In this document: one piece after another, positions 36,621 through 47,888 of the stretch
How positions within the stretch are numbered: position 1 is the first letter of the stretch
Layout of the letters: each line of letters begins with the position of its first letter
Assembly: GCA_021904315.1 (NCBI GenBank)
Contig: CM038915.1
Coordinates: forward strand, 1-64,000
Direction: 5' to 3'
Length of the DNA stretch: 64,000 nt
From: Sphagnum magellanicum
Taxonomy: Eukaryota; Streptophyta; Sphagnopsida; Sphagnales; Sphagnaceae
Translations under genes and position numbers: made by a program
Notes under the pieces: generated by a model
What the model saw: only the letters and a program-made list of their open reading frames with translations
Database searches by the model: none
Told to the model about the DNA's origin: nothing

Positions 36621-37765
36621 TTGGTATGCTCTCCAAATTTTTTTGTTGAACGCATTTAACTTGTTGGGAATGAATAAAAATTCCCCTCTAGGAATGTTTT
36701 CAGGCAGACCGTCAAAAAGCTTCTCTGCTGGAATTTCAAGTGGAAGACTCTCATATTCAACACCCGCGTTCAATGTTAGAGATTGCATCAATCCTGGTAT
36801 GCGACTGTAGTCAGCTGTGGACCAATTTGGTCGGATCCTAGGAATTTCCTCCCATCGCTCTACCCAAATTCGTTGGTCTCTCCGGTTCACACTCAACATG
36901 ATCACTATGCGAGTTCTCCCATCACTGTTGGTGATCCAAAAGGCAGCATCTCTATGCAACATAGCAAGTGCTCATTGCGGAGGGAAGAAGCAGGACGCAA
37001 AATAGATTTTTCTTTATTTTTGAACTGCTTTTGAACTGCTTGATTTCTTCTTGTGTGCTTTCTAATTGGTGATGAGGCCAAGGTTAGAGAAATAAAAGGG
37101 TGCAGAAAATTAGACGCAAAGATCAAATCAAACCGACGAAGGTCATAGGCTGTAAGTCTATATTTTTTTTCTCTTCGTCGTGCGCTTGTGGCTTTCGATT
37201 TTTGTTTGCTCACTAACTCTGACACACCAACTTCAATAACAAAACTTGGCCATTCGTCTTCCCTTGGACGAGAACAGGGTTTGAAACCAACATCTGGTTC
37301 CTTTGATCTACCTCCACGGCATCCAAATCTACCAGATCCAGTTGCTACAACTAATTCATCAATGCCTAGAAGCACCAACTTCCGATCGAACATTGAGGCA
37401 AATTCATGTGCTACACCTTCATGCATCACACCCACCATAAGTTTGACGATTAAAATTTCTTCTCTCCCATCGTAAAGAATGGTCATTCGTGGTAGCCGAC
37501 TCCATCTCTCCTCACGAATCCTATCAATCTCATCAAGATTCTCTTGACTCACACTTGTAAATGCCAAGTATTGAGGTGTTTGTGTTCCCTCAACCAGTCT
37601 CTTGGAGAGTGCCAAGCAAATCCTCTTGAAAGCAACCAAGTTTGTGAAAGGAGCTGTGGAAATGTCAAGATATCCCATAAGCACTCCTTCCAAATCTGCA
37701 TCCCTCGGAGTTGGACAAGATGGCACAAACTCAACATCATTCTCCTCACCATGGTATAACGCCAT
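36618..37765 (-). CDS. PD-(D/E)XK nuclease-like protein, two exons
   Basis: Read on the reverse strand, the first in-frame ATG is at 37,765 (MALYHGEENDVEFVPSC). Exon 1 runs 37,765-37,218 and exon 2 about 36,951-36,618, joined across GA|GTTAGTGAGC and TTGCATAG|A, predicting 293 residues. The signature is GRFGCRGGRSKEPDVGFKPC, then WPSFVIEVGVSE, then after the intron DAAFWITNSDGRTRIVIML and RIWVERWEE. That is the EPD...(I/V)E.G core of restriction-endonuclease-like folds as found in Uma2-like and fungal/plant hypothetical families; Asp of EPD and Glu of IEVG would be metal ligands. The function in plants is not established. The C-terminus abuts the inverted-duplication boundary at 36,620, so the last residues may be altered. 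The splice site is inferred by eye and exon 2 could begin a few codons away. Confidence 0.6.
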
Positions 37766-38535
37766 CTTGAAGATGCTCCCCTGAACCGGCACACAATATA
37801 TTTCGACACTTGGGAACAAACATTCAATCCATAAAACATTTGCATCAAGTCAATCTCAAAATACAAGAACATTGATAGAGAGATACTATATTCACTTCCC
37901 TAAAACTAAATGCAACCCTAATCAATCCCCTAAAACTAAACTAACAAAGTTTGAAAATCAGAAAAAAACAATGTCACAATACTGACGCAGTACCCGCTGG
38001 TATTGTGTGCTAGTGTTTGAAAGTGAGAAAGGAAAAAAAAATCACAATGCCAATGGCATTGTGCAGGTATTGAAAATCAGAAAAAAAGCTTGAATAGCAC
38101 TACGACTGCACTTAGATAACATATTCAACTTACTCGCTTGAACATGACGACAAGAAACACGCCACCAGAGCACACCGCCGACTCACAGTCCGTCCAAAAA
38201 AAAAAAGAGAGAGAGAAGAGGAAAAACTGACTCAGAAATTTGTTCGATCACATTACCTTGCGAAGAAAAACACACTCGTTTCGATCACTGCACACGCCGC
38301 ACCTTCCCGGAGCAGACTCTTCAAAGGCCTTCTCGCGAACGCATCTGCTGTGACAGACGATAAGGAAAACGTGTTCGCGTATGCTGCGACAGATGAGAAG
38401 GAAAACGATCACTATTGAAGCCGCGCGCACCTTTCCGGAGCAGAACTTGGCCTCCTCGCGTTCGCGTCTGCTGCGACAGACAACAAGGACGCGGACAGAA
38501 GTCCGGACTTCAATGGATAAATCCTACTGGTCCTT
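37766..38535. other. Upstream region of the nuclease-like gene
   Basis: No coding region recognised. The segment at 38,260-38,490 is GC-richer and contains an imperfect ~110-bp direct repeat, with TTCC(C/G)GAGCAGA and CTGCTG(T/C)GACAGAC in both halves. Confidence 0.4.
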
Positions 38536-38539
38536 CAGA

Positions 38540-38735
38540 ATGGCTATATAAAGAAATTCCTAAAAAAGACAAGGAAGATTTAGCCAAATCCAGCTATTAA
38601 CGAGAAATAAGGTACAAATATTTAATCATATGTCTCTATATTTGGCTACACAATGAAAACCAAATATACAAATTTGGCGATTTTTACCTTTTTTTCCTCA
38701 GTTCTGACGACTGAAAACCTTCTATCTATCTGCCG
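38540..38735 (+). repeat. Solo copy of the ~190-bp end seen at 20,275 and 21,055
   Basis: Reads AGATTTAGCCAAATCCAGCT, TATTAACGAGAAATAAGGTAC, TTTGGCTACACAATGAAAAC and AATTTGGCGATTTTTACC..., in the same order as the two inverted ends of the 20,265-21,060 element. No inverted partner is nearby. Confidence 0.7.
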
Positions 38736-39499
38736 GGCCTTCTATCTTCTTCCTCTCCTCTTTTTCTTTTGTCGACCTTCCTTTTGAACTTCCCAGCTTT
38801 TGAGCTTCTCTGTCTCTTCTCTTGTGTGTCTTTCTTTCTGTGGAACAACAAACAAGCCAAGAAGTTTGGAGCCTGGAGGTGGGTGGGATCTTTCCTTCAT
38901 TCATCCTTGCACACACTACAAGTTTGTGGTTTTTCTTACAGCAACAGCTGAAATGTGGTTTGCTTTTTTTGTGTTGGCAGCTTCTGGATCTGATCTGTAG
39001 AGTTGTGGGTTTTAGTTTTTTTTCATTTCGGGTTCGGTCCTTTGGTTCACACTTGTATCAGATCAGAGCAAAACTGGGCAATGTAGATACGTCGACGAGG
39101 AGCTGCGCGTGCTTGGACGCCGCTGCACTCATAAGGAGCTGAAGGACTTGAAGAAGAAGAAAAAGAAGAGGACAGACAAACAGAGATAGAGAGGCAAAGC
39201 GAGTTGACCGTGAGCTTCTTGGCTGTACACCACCCGCTCGCTCAAGAGGAATCAGGAAGCAGTTCCTAAGGAGCAACTCTGCAGAAATCTGTGGTGCTGC
39301 AACTGCTAAGAAACTTATCAAATTCTCAAGCAACTGGGATCTTGCTCATCGCCTTCATCAGCAGAATCATCGGCATCATCCCAGGTATCAGCTTCTTCGA
39401 CTAACCCTCGGGAAATAATGCATCTTGCTTTGCCCTCTTCTCTTCTTTTTTGATTTGTGCAAAGTGTTCACCTTCACTGGAAAGGGTGGATAGGTTTAA

Positions 39500-39810
39500 A
39501 GATTGGACCCCCTGAAGGAAGTTCTTGCTGGAAATGTACAGGATGGGGTGGTGAAACTTCTGCAGTCTCCTATGTTTCAACTTGTTTATACAGGCTCCTC
39601 GGATGGGAAAGTTAGAGCATGGGATGGCTGCACAGGGAACTGTGAATGCACATATGAAGGACATAAAGACAGCATATTAGAGATTGGCAGCACAAAGTGT
39701 GGCTTCCTTTCTCCCATGGCCTTTTCATCCAGTGGTGTAAAGGTCCCTTCAAAGAGTCAAGAACAGACTACTGTCCATTTTCATTATGGGGGAAGTGAAG
39801 TTGACTTGTA
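39500..39810 (+). pseudogene. WD-repeat fragment
   Basis: The frame has PMFQLVYTGSSDGKVRAWDG, CTGNCECTYEGHKDSILEI: one and a half WD40 blades (SSDG.VR.WD, then C..T.EGH.DSI). It runs 102 codons to a stop at 39,811. A second possible blade (RDVRFILSGSDNN) lies at 40,675-40,740. Flanking blades are missing, so this is a partial copy or an isolated exon. The parent family cannot be named from one blade. Confidence 0.55.
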
Positions 39811-39966
39811 ACTGAATGGAAATAGCTTATGCCTGTTAGTCTAGGTTCAGAATCAAAATTGCCAGGTTTCAAGAAAGAATTCAACATGTAAAATTCACAG
39901 CCTATTTTGGGGAGAGATGAAAGCATAGTATTTTGAGTATTTTTCGCCCTTCTAGCTTTTTTCGCC

Positions 39967-40413
39967 TTGAAATGGATTATTGTTTCAAAAATTTCCACAA
40001 GTAAGCAAATTTGTGAAATTGAAAAAAACCGTGAAAAAATTACCAGTGTGCTGACTAAATGGAAAAACTGCCGGAAGAAAAAAAACGAGCCTCTCCGCAA
40101 AGCAAAGACTTCAGAGGAGATAATACGTTCTCTCAAAGTGAAAGCTCCTCTAGGAGATGACTACTTTAATGTAATGCGTTCCATGCTAGAAAGGGAGAGA
40201 GATTTTACCCCTGTAACTGCTAGTATAGTAGATTGTCACGTATTAGCACATGGGAAGCGGCCAATTAGTGAGAGCTGCAGGCTCTGTAGCCAAACTTATT
40301 GTGAAGGGGGTGAGTATAAAAATCGATCCAGAGACGAGGAATGCATTTCTTATAGATGTAATCATACTAGCAATGGTATCGTTACCCATAGAGACTCCTT
40401 ACTATTAATATAA
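39967..40413 (+). CDS. Unrecognised 140-codon ORF
   Basis: The frame begins in-frame near ATG 39,970 (MDYCF is a different frame; the open frame reads [20 protein letters not shown]). It has a Lys-rich middle ([20 protein letters not shown]), then [20 protein letters not shown] and a Cys-rich end ([25 protein letters not shown]). Spaced cysteines could bind a metal, but I recognise no family. The next 250 bp carries another frame with [20 protein letters not shown], also unrecognised. Both sit amid gene debris and may be pieces of a decayed gene. Confidence 0.25.
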   Translation: MKWIIVSKISTSKQICEIEKNREKITSVLTKWKNCRKKKNEPLRKAKTSEEIIRSLKVKAPLGDDYFNVMRSMLERERDFTPVTASIVDCHVLAHGKRPISESCRLCSQTYCEGGEYKNRSRDEECISYRCNHTSNGIVTHRDSLLLI

Positions 40414-40849
40414 ATAAGCTTTCTAAGTATGTCAGAAAAAAAAAATTTGGATTTCCGATCAATGGCAAGAATTTGGACGTAGAAATTTACCCCCACCGTG
40501 GGGCTTGGTCACTCGTCCAACTATTTCTCCATTAGGTAGAGTTCTTTTGGCCCAACTACGGATATGTTCAGGAGAAGCTAATTCATCCGAAGGTGTTGAT
40601 GCCAAGTTTCCAGTAGGCAGTGGTTATTCAGGGGGATTGAGAGCTGCTTTTCAATACTCATGTTCGCTTGCAGGGATGTGAGGTTTATTTTGTCAGGATC
40701 TGACAACAACACTGCCAGGTGTTCTAGACTCTTTTATGGTTATTCAAGTGAAAGAGCAGGTTTGGAAGTTGTAGTATGTATAATACTGAGTGAGATTAGG
40801 GAGATCATGAGCATGTCTCTATCTTTTGTGGTTGAAGCAGTCATGATGT

Positions 40850-41680
40850 TGCCAAGTAGAAGGGAGACCATATATACAGGTCGCTTACCTTCCACAAATC
40901 AGATGTCTTTGTAGGGAATAGCTTGGTGGACATGTATGCAAAATGTGGGAGCATGGAGGATGCTTGGAGTTCAACAAAATGCCATCTCAAAACGTGGTCA
41001 CTTGGAACACCATGATATTTGGACATGTGAACTGTGGGCAATGGCAGAAGGGGCACCAGAACTATTTAAAGAATGAAACAGGAAGGTGTGCCCAACCAAA
41101 CTCTATTACTTTTGTGGGGGTGTTAAATGCATGTACCAGCATAGTTGCACTTGAGGAGGGCAGGTGTGTTCATGAGGAGATCAAAGAAAGTGGATGGGCT
41201 TCAGATGTCTTTGTGGTGAATAGCTTGGTTGACATATATGCAAAATGTGGGAGCATGTGAGGATATGAGGATGCTCGAAGAGTGTTGAATGAGATGCCAT
41301 CATGGGATGTGGTCTCTTGAACCACCATGGTTTTGGAATATGTGAAATGTGGGCAAGGGCAGAAGGCACTCCAACTATTTCAGCAAATGCAACAGGAACG
41401 TGTGTGACCAGATGCTGTCACTTTTGTGGGGGTGGCAAATCCATCTGCCAATTTAGTTGCAGGGTGTGTGCCATATACTAAACTCCTGCAGCATGATGTT
41501 GAGGAAGAAGAAAAGGTACTTCATTTGTGTCACCATAGTAAGAAATCAGCTATTGCATTCAGGCTCATCAACAAATTTTCACCACCATCGTTGAACATTG
41601 TTATCAGATGCAGTAGCACTGAAAAAGTGGCCTTGGAGCCTCCCTGTAGATTGGATTTCCTTAACTCCTACTATGTATGA
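40850..41680 (+). pseudogene. PPR-DYW pseudogene, forward strand, ending in the right inverted arm
   Basis: PPR words appear in several frames: VDMYAKCGSMEDAW-like sequence at 40,925-40,975, NKMPSQNVVTWNTMIFGHVN, PNSITFVGVLNACTSIVALE, SDVFVVNSLVDIYAKCGSM, and a further S/L repeat to ~41,450. After a deletion the E domain is skipped and a DYW piece follows ([38 protein letters not shown]). The HSE motif is HSK here. Frameshifts and stops are scattered through it. It is oriented towards the maturase relic, and the two 3' ends together make up the right arm of the inverted duplication. Confidence 0.8.
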
Positions 41681-42450
41681 CTTGGAATTGTCAATAGTCA
41701 GTTTTTCAGGTTCCTAAGCCTTTGCAACTCCACCAAGTTTGGTTTAATTGATCTGTTGAAGAACCTGAACTACTCTTCAACGTTTCTTTGGAATTGAATC
41801 AGAGACTTGATTATGAAAGAAAAACTTATGTTGGATAGCATCACTTCCTCTTTATTTTATCCAAAGAGGCTTTCAATTTGGTTCAGCTTGTCAATAGAGA
41901 TGCTATATCGGTAGTTAATGTAGTATGCATTTAAGAAAGTGTAGCTATATAATTCTTCCAGCACAAGAGATTTAACCATTTTCCAGTTGAATTTCTCCTC
42001 GACCCTAACAGTGTTGGCTTACTTAGAATTTCAAGTGCCAAAATCTCTTGGAAACATATGAGAAATTTTGTACCTGATTGCATATTCTTGGAGGCTTCAA
42101 CCTTAGGGTTTCTCGATGAGATTTCTTCCCAAGTCCATATTTGCATTGACCAAGTTGCCCTTAAGTGGCAATCTGTAACTGAATACCCTTCACAATTGCA
42201 TGTGACATTAAATGCTTTCTTCATGTAAAAACTCATTGCCCAATTTGCACCTCTTGAGCTGGTTAAACATACTCTGTCCTGGTGATTTATAATGTCAAAT
42301 TTGTGGAAGAAGACTGAATTGGTGGTGTCTCTATGACATGAATCCCTCAACTGTGCACCCTTTGGCAACCTGTCCATTCTCATTTTTGTAGAGGGGAGAT
42401 CTGTCAATAATTGGGATGGATTGGACTATTAGTAACAGATTTTTTCCCAA
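41474..42450 (-). repeat. Right arm of the ~1-kb inverted duplication (partner 35,648-36,620)
   Basis: See the left arm. It contains the DYW piece (forward), a non-coding middle and the last ~110 bp of the maturase relic (reverse). It is continuous with the rest of both pseudogenes on either side, so it is the source copy. Confidence 0.85.
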
Positions 42451-43055
42451 ATGCTGTGATCTCTGCTTACCATCATGTGTCACAATCAAGTTCTTCCTAT
42501 ACTCCTTAATTATCTGGCTTGAGCTTGACTTGTGCTTCTTGCAGAATGTATGAATGAGTGACCACTGTAAGTGGTAGTTCACAATAGCCTTCACTTTCTG
42601 ATAATTGTCACACCATGCATAAAATTCCAGGAGTCCTATACTCACCTTGTGATACCATGCTACAACATGATGATCTTCGTGGCCTAACACAGAATCATTT
42701 GGCGTGGGTCGCTTCTTCCTCTTAGTGATAAAGCCCCTTGACTCAAAAAATTCATAGCTTTCAGCAACGGAAGCTTCAATCTGGATTGAAGCACCCTGTC
42801 AGTATTGTGATGGAACTGTCAAGCCTCTTGGCCCTCCAAAGGCTTCAAGTCCTTCATCATTGTCATAGTCTCCTGATTCTTCTGAATCTTCCAGCTCTTC
42901 TTCTTGAAAAATCTTCAAACTCCTTGAAATCTGCATCTTCGTCTTGTCCAAACTCTAAATCTTCATCTCCGAACTCTATGGCTTTGCCTTCACATGTATC
43001 AAAAACTTCCTCTTGCATCTTGACAATCCTGCGTGTCACAAATTCTAGCATTATG
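42335..43055 (-). pseudogene. Nuclear group II intron maturase (nMAT-like), C-terminal relic
   Basis: From 43,051 down, the reverse strand encodes an acidic linker (FGDEDLEFGQDEDADFKEFE) which, after a frame change near 42,880, continues EEELEDSEESGDYDNDEG. Next come IQIEASVAESYEFFESRGF and ITKRKKRP, then the maturase domain X: LGHEDHHVVAWYHKVSIGLL, EFYAWCDNYQKVKAIVNYHL, QWSLIHTFCKKHKSSSSQII, KEYRKNLIV. Domain X is the intron-binding part of plant nuclear maturases that act in mitochondrial or plastid splicing. The reverse-transcriptase domain and N-terminus are not seen. At least one frameshift and one stop (before IQIEAS) break the copy. Confidence 0.75.
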
Positions 43056-43089
43056 TTTATTCATCTCTTTTTCCCTCAGATTTAGGTAA

Positions 43090-44690
43090 GCCTCCTGTTG
43101 TAGAGGACCTACTTTGGAGGCACAGGTCCACATTGATGCATACTTCTCTGGACCTGCCCTGTTCATGTAAATTCATGTCATCTCAAACCAGCACAACAGT
43201 TTCTCAACACCTACACATTCCTCCACAAACAAGATCTCTATTCTGTATGAGTGTTCACCAAGGCAGAGAACTTCTAAAAAACCTAGAGAAGAAGAAAATC
43301 ACAGGGTCAGATGTTAGGATGCTTCCATGGTTGCACAGCAGACCTGACACTGCCTGCATGCTAGATGTGAAAGAATATGAACTGACCATGGGAATATCCT
43401 TATTTCCACATTGTCAGACGACCCACTTGCCATTGCCCACTGTAATCAAGCAATCCCCACACAAACCTGCTGACATCACCACTTGCTGGAAAAATCTTGT
43501 TCCTGAAACACAACTTGACAGACTAATACCCATTGAAACAACTAGCAATACCTAGCAGAAGATTGAGAAACTGCTCAAACAGGAATTAAATAGTATGTAG
43601 CAAAAGTGATTACGTTGAAAAAATCTTACATGCATTTCATATACATAACCCGTGCAAACTAGCACAATTTGCTTAAAGATACTATGAGTGCACTGTACAT
43701 GATGAACTGAGATTCTATGTGCTTGAGAATTGCAACAGTGAACCTTAACCCTGCTGGACAACACAGCAGCACATAACTGGTTCATCATTTGCTTGGCACA
43801 CACTTAAGTGAGGTGGATTAATCCCTAACAGGTGAACAAACAAGGTTGAGTTCATGACCTCCTTCAGCGCATCAGACTGTTTTCAAGGCGGCAATTGTAA
43901 GGATAATATACCACAACGGCATCAATGTGATTATACAAATCACAGAAACAGGTAAAGTGAACTTGTCAAAATACCCGAGCAAATGGTATTCCATAAGCAA
44001 ACAGCAAATCCATTCAAATGAATCTCTGGGGGAAGAAGGTGCAGTTTCACTAGTTTTTCAATTTAATCATGCATTATAGCAGAACAATTGTTCTCTACAG
44101 AAGACATTTGGAAAAGATCCATCATCAAAATGGATATATCTTTGATACAAATGCAATCTTAACCTTTTTGAACTTTGGAAATATGTACAGACATGACAAA
44201 TGCAACCCACTATGACCATATCTACACTCATATTTATTATTCAACACAGTAGGTATTGTGAAATTTTATATATTTCAGACACATTGATTCAAGTCGACCT
44301 CCCCAATATTTGGGCAGCAAATGGGGTGTCAATGGATACGTGTTTGTGCAAACTGCCCCCCAAATAATAAATGTTAACTTGGGAGCTTCACCAAGGTTTT
44401 GAAGACTTTTGAGGTAAACTAATGTTTTTAGGATTGATGAGTGTGCACAGAAAACTTAAATGTTGAAAGAAATTTCAATTAAAAAAAAAACTATTATGTT
44501 CGTAAAGGAGTTTGAAATAAAAGTTTATATGGTTTATATGGCTGCGAGGAGGTGCAAGGACAATACACAACCATTTAAACACTTGCAAACATAGTGGTTG
44601 AAAATAATAATTTCACATTAAAGGTTGGCATCGAATATAATAAGTTTTCCACATGTCAAGGTGGCTGGTCAAGAAGATATTGATTCTTAT
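43090..44690. other. No gene recognised
   Basis: One forward frame of 140 codons (43,133-43,555) has no motif. The remainder is AT-rich with short frames only. Confidence 0.4.
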
Positions 44691-44695
44691 CATGG

Positions 44696-45616
44696 TTAAC
44701 ATTGGTGGGCATTTACCAAAACCGTTGGCTTAGGACGCATCAAAACATTGCATTTTTCCCCTCCTGAACGTTTACAGAAATCTTGTGTGTAGGTTGTGTG
44801 GCCTACAAATTTCTCCACTTTTGGTCCCCATCTAACCTCTTTCACATTCCTTACACTATCTTGGACTCTCCACTTCCTATAATGATCAGAATATGTTGTA
44901 TTTTCAGCAAATTTGCTATATGGTATTATTTGAGATGCCGTATCTACAGGCTTTGAAGGCATGGATTCCAACTTATGAGGATGGTGGGTTTCACAAAGAG
45001 AATAGGTATGTGGCCAATGTTCGGATTTTCTCCAGGGATGGATAGGCCTTGATTTATCCCAGTAATCATCCGTGTAGGATGTTTTGCCTTCCAAAGCCAT
45101 CGGGTTTGAATGAAACCCAGGTGGCTTAAACCCAGATCTAGGGTTTGTAGGCTAGCTCAAGTATGAATCATCATATGTTGTTCTTCCTTTAAAAGTGCAA
45201 GAGTATGGGTCCAAATTGGCTTCCTTTTTACCCTTTGCTGGGTATATGGGCTTTTCATTATATGAACCTGAATATTCAGTATGTGTAGGTTTGTTGTATT
45301 GTGCTCCAGTTCGAACACAGCCAAGAAGGGAAATCCCATCTTTTGTGGAAATCCCATCTTTTGTGATCCCATCTGCATTGGATTGTTTAGGGATGTACTC
45401 AGCACTGTATTCAGATGGTCCTTGGAATTTCTTGTCTGTTTCTTTTATGTCCAGGCTCTGGTATTTTGTTGTTGAGGTTGTCTCCACACATTTGTGTTTC
45501 CCACATGAGCATGTTGTACATATGCATGGTTTTGCAGCCTGCCATGCTGCAAAACTCTTAATTGTTTTTAGACTCCAAGATAAAAACACCGAACCCAATG
45601 CACCCTTCACCCACAA
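44696..45616 (-). CDS. SAXO/FAM154-like axonemal microtubule protein, interrupted by one in-frame stop
   Basis: The frame encodes the SAXO N-terminal cysteine signature KPCICTTCSCGKHKC, then about six Mn-type repeats of the form (F/L).G.T.Y...Y: FQGPSEYSAEY, THTEYSGSY, FKGRTTYDDSY, LEGKTSYTDDY, ENTTYSDHY, FVGHTTYTQDF. In animals SAXO proteins bind and stabilise axonemal and centriolar microtubules through these repeats. A TAG at 45,152-45,154 interrupts the frame, which then continues without any shift for 17 codons to MALEG and on to the stop at 44,696. No ATG precedes the Cys motif in frame back to a stop near 45,670; an acceptor-like GCATGGCAG| lies just before it, so the start codon is probably in an upstream exon. 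An 18-bp tandem duplication (KDGIST/KDGISL) lies near 45,340. Confidence 0.8.
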
Positions 45617-45639
45617 AATTTGATGGTGGAGACCTAAGC

Positions 45640-46175
45640 TCCTTATAATCCAATTCCCAAGGCAAAATCATCAAGACAAAATACTTTTGAAGTTTCCAAA
45701 ATAACCCTTTAGTCTCTTTTGGTGTTTCTTAGGGTTGTGAAATGTTTTCCTAACCAAATTGTCAGCTCAAAATACTTTAATCTCCAAAAAACCCTCAGAA
45801 ACAAGGATACAAGACCTAACCTCTTATTGTGTTTCCTAGGACTATGAAATTGTTTCCCTAATCAAAATCATCAGCTCAAAATACTTGTGTGATTTTCAAA
45901 AGAACACCCTCAGAAAAAACGATACAACACCTAGTCTCTTTTGGTATTTCTTGAATTGTTTCCATAACCAAGATTATCAGCTCAAAATATTTTTCAAGTT
46001 TCCAAAAGCCCCTCACACACAAGGGTCAAGACCTAGTCTATTTTGGTAATTCTTAGGATTGTGGAATTGTTTCCTTAACGAAAATCATCAACTGAAACTA
46101 CTTTTGAAATTTCCGTAAAACCCGGGATACAATACCTAGTCTCTTTTGGTGTTACCTAGGATTGTACAATATTTC
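45640..46175 (+). repeat. ~105-120-bp minisatellite just 5' of the SAXO-like gene
   Basis: Five imperfect units are marked by (A/C)CTAGTCTCTTTTGGTGTTTC-like sequence near 45,711, 45,818, 45,938, 46,036 and 46,138, each followed by TTGTTTCC.TAA.CAA and ATCA.CTCAAAATACTTTT. The array occupies the expected promoter or upstream-intron region of the SAXO-like gene. Confidence 0.85.
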
Positions 46176-47880
46176 ATAGTTCATTATTGAAGAGTTGTCT
46201 ACTTTCATTATGGGCATGTCATGTACATCGAAGAAGTGTCACCACCTCAGGAGATTGACACAAATTTCATGATTATTTTTCTCTACATGATATAAAACAT
46301 TATTACCATTTGTATTGTGAACCCATAATGGGACCAGATGCTATGCAATCAATTGGTGAGCACCATATGAGAATTTCAAGTAGTTTCACTAACAAATGAA
46401 ATCATTATTGTTAGGTTAGTCTGTGTGTATTGATAATTAGGATTTTCTTGAAATTGATTCATTCCCTTCTTCTTTGAATTCATGTTTCTTTGGGTTTCCA
46501 TCTAGCCTACTACTCTCCTTAATCACCTACAAGAATCTAATTCCCAGAATAAAGAGATGAAAGGAAAGAAGCTTACAGCAACATCCGCACTGCAATCTGT
46601 TGCCATTGCTCAATCTTAAATTTACTTGCAGAGGTATGGATTAACTTCCCCAAATAAATTCAGTCTGATATTTTTTTGGGAGTTCATGTTGAATTCTCCA
46701 ATTCAAGATTGGTGTGCAAGTTGCAAAGACCATAATTATTCACAGAATTGAAATCAAATAGGGATGACTTTTGTTGGTTTAGTCTTGCACTTGCTTGGTT
46801 ACATGAATTCAAAAATCATGCCAATTTATGCATATATACTCTATAGAGATAGAGGATCATCAAACATGTCACGACTTTTGGAAAAAAACAAATGCATTGT
46901 GGTCAACATGAACTATGGGTGGATTGGGTCTTCTATAATGATTGGATTGGCTTAATGACAATTCCAAATTAGCTATAATAGGAGCTGAAGTACCAACTCC
47001 TAGTACACTCACTAGAGTATGCTTGGTAGAGAAGAGGAGTGTTTTGTAGCAATGCCTTTTGGTGTTTGAACACTAGACATGGGATAATCAAATCTCCCAA
47101 TTTTGAATCTCTCATTTGTCCTTTCATATCACATCTCCTTGGATCTTCATCAATGAATAGTCCCTTGCAATTTCAATGTCATCGGTGGAGTATAAAGCAT
47201 GCTTCAATACATACTTAAACTGAATATATTTTGATGAAATGCTTTTGGGAGTAAATTTCTTATGGGATTGTAGTTTGTGGGAAAATTTGAGGATTGAGGT
47301 TGTTATGGGTAGTAGGTACCTAGAGTTTTTAAATATTTATTCCAAGGTCCTTTCATTGCAATTTATTGTAATTTTCATAATGTGTAATTATTGTTTATGC
47401 TAATTCTAGCACTTTATTTTGAATGACATTAATGACACATGCTTAATATGGTGGGTTCATGACACATAATAGATAGATATGGTGAGCTAATTGTATGTGA
47501 AATGAAACATATTAGATTTTAATAATGCAATGTGATTTGGAATCAACAACGTGTTAACCATATTTGCCAAACCATGTGTAGTTGGCAAGGTAGAAATTAT
47601 TAGTTGTATGCTATTATAACAATGTCCATTGTTTAGACTATGATGAATGTTTGATTTGTATTGAATATGTTTGTGAAAATTTTAGCTCCATGTGTTGGAA
47701 TATTGAAACAAGTTGCAGTGGGTGTGTGAGTGGATATTAGTGCAAGTATAATTCAATTCAATTTTAGGTACATTTTGTGAAGTACAAGCAACAAGTTTAT
47801 GGAGATTGTTTTCCATGAAGTCTAGAGACAAAATGAAGTATTATTAATAAGCATTTGACATAGAAAATTCATTGCGTGTT
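46176..47880. other. AT-rich interval, no gene recognised
   Basis: Only short frames, with no repeat or RNA gene seen. Confidence 0.4.
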
Positions 47881-47888
47881 CTGGTTCC

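Noticed and set aside
40440-40660. Possible organellar DNA insertion (frame with [17 protein letters not shown])
   Set aside because: I could not match it to any plastid or mitochondrial gene I know, so no such claim is made.
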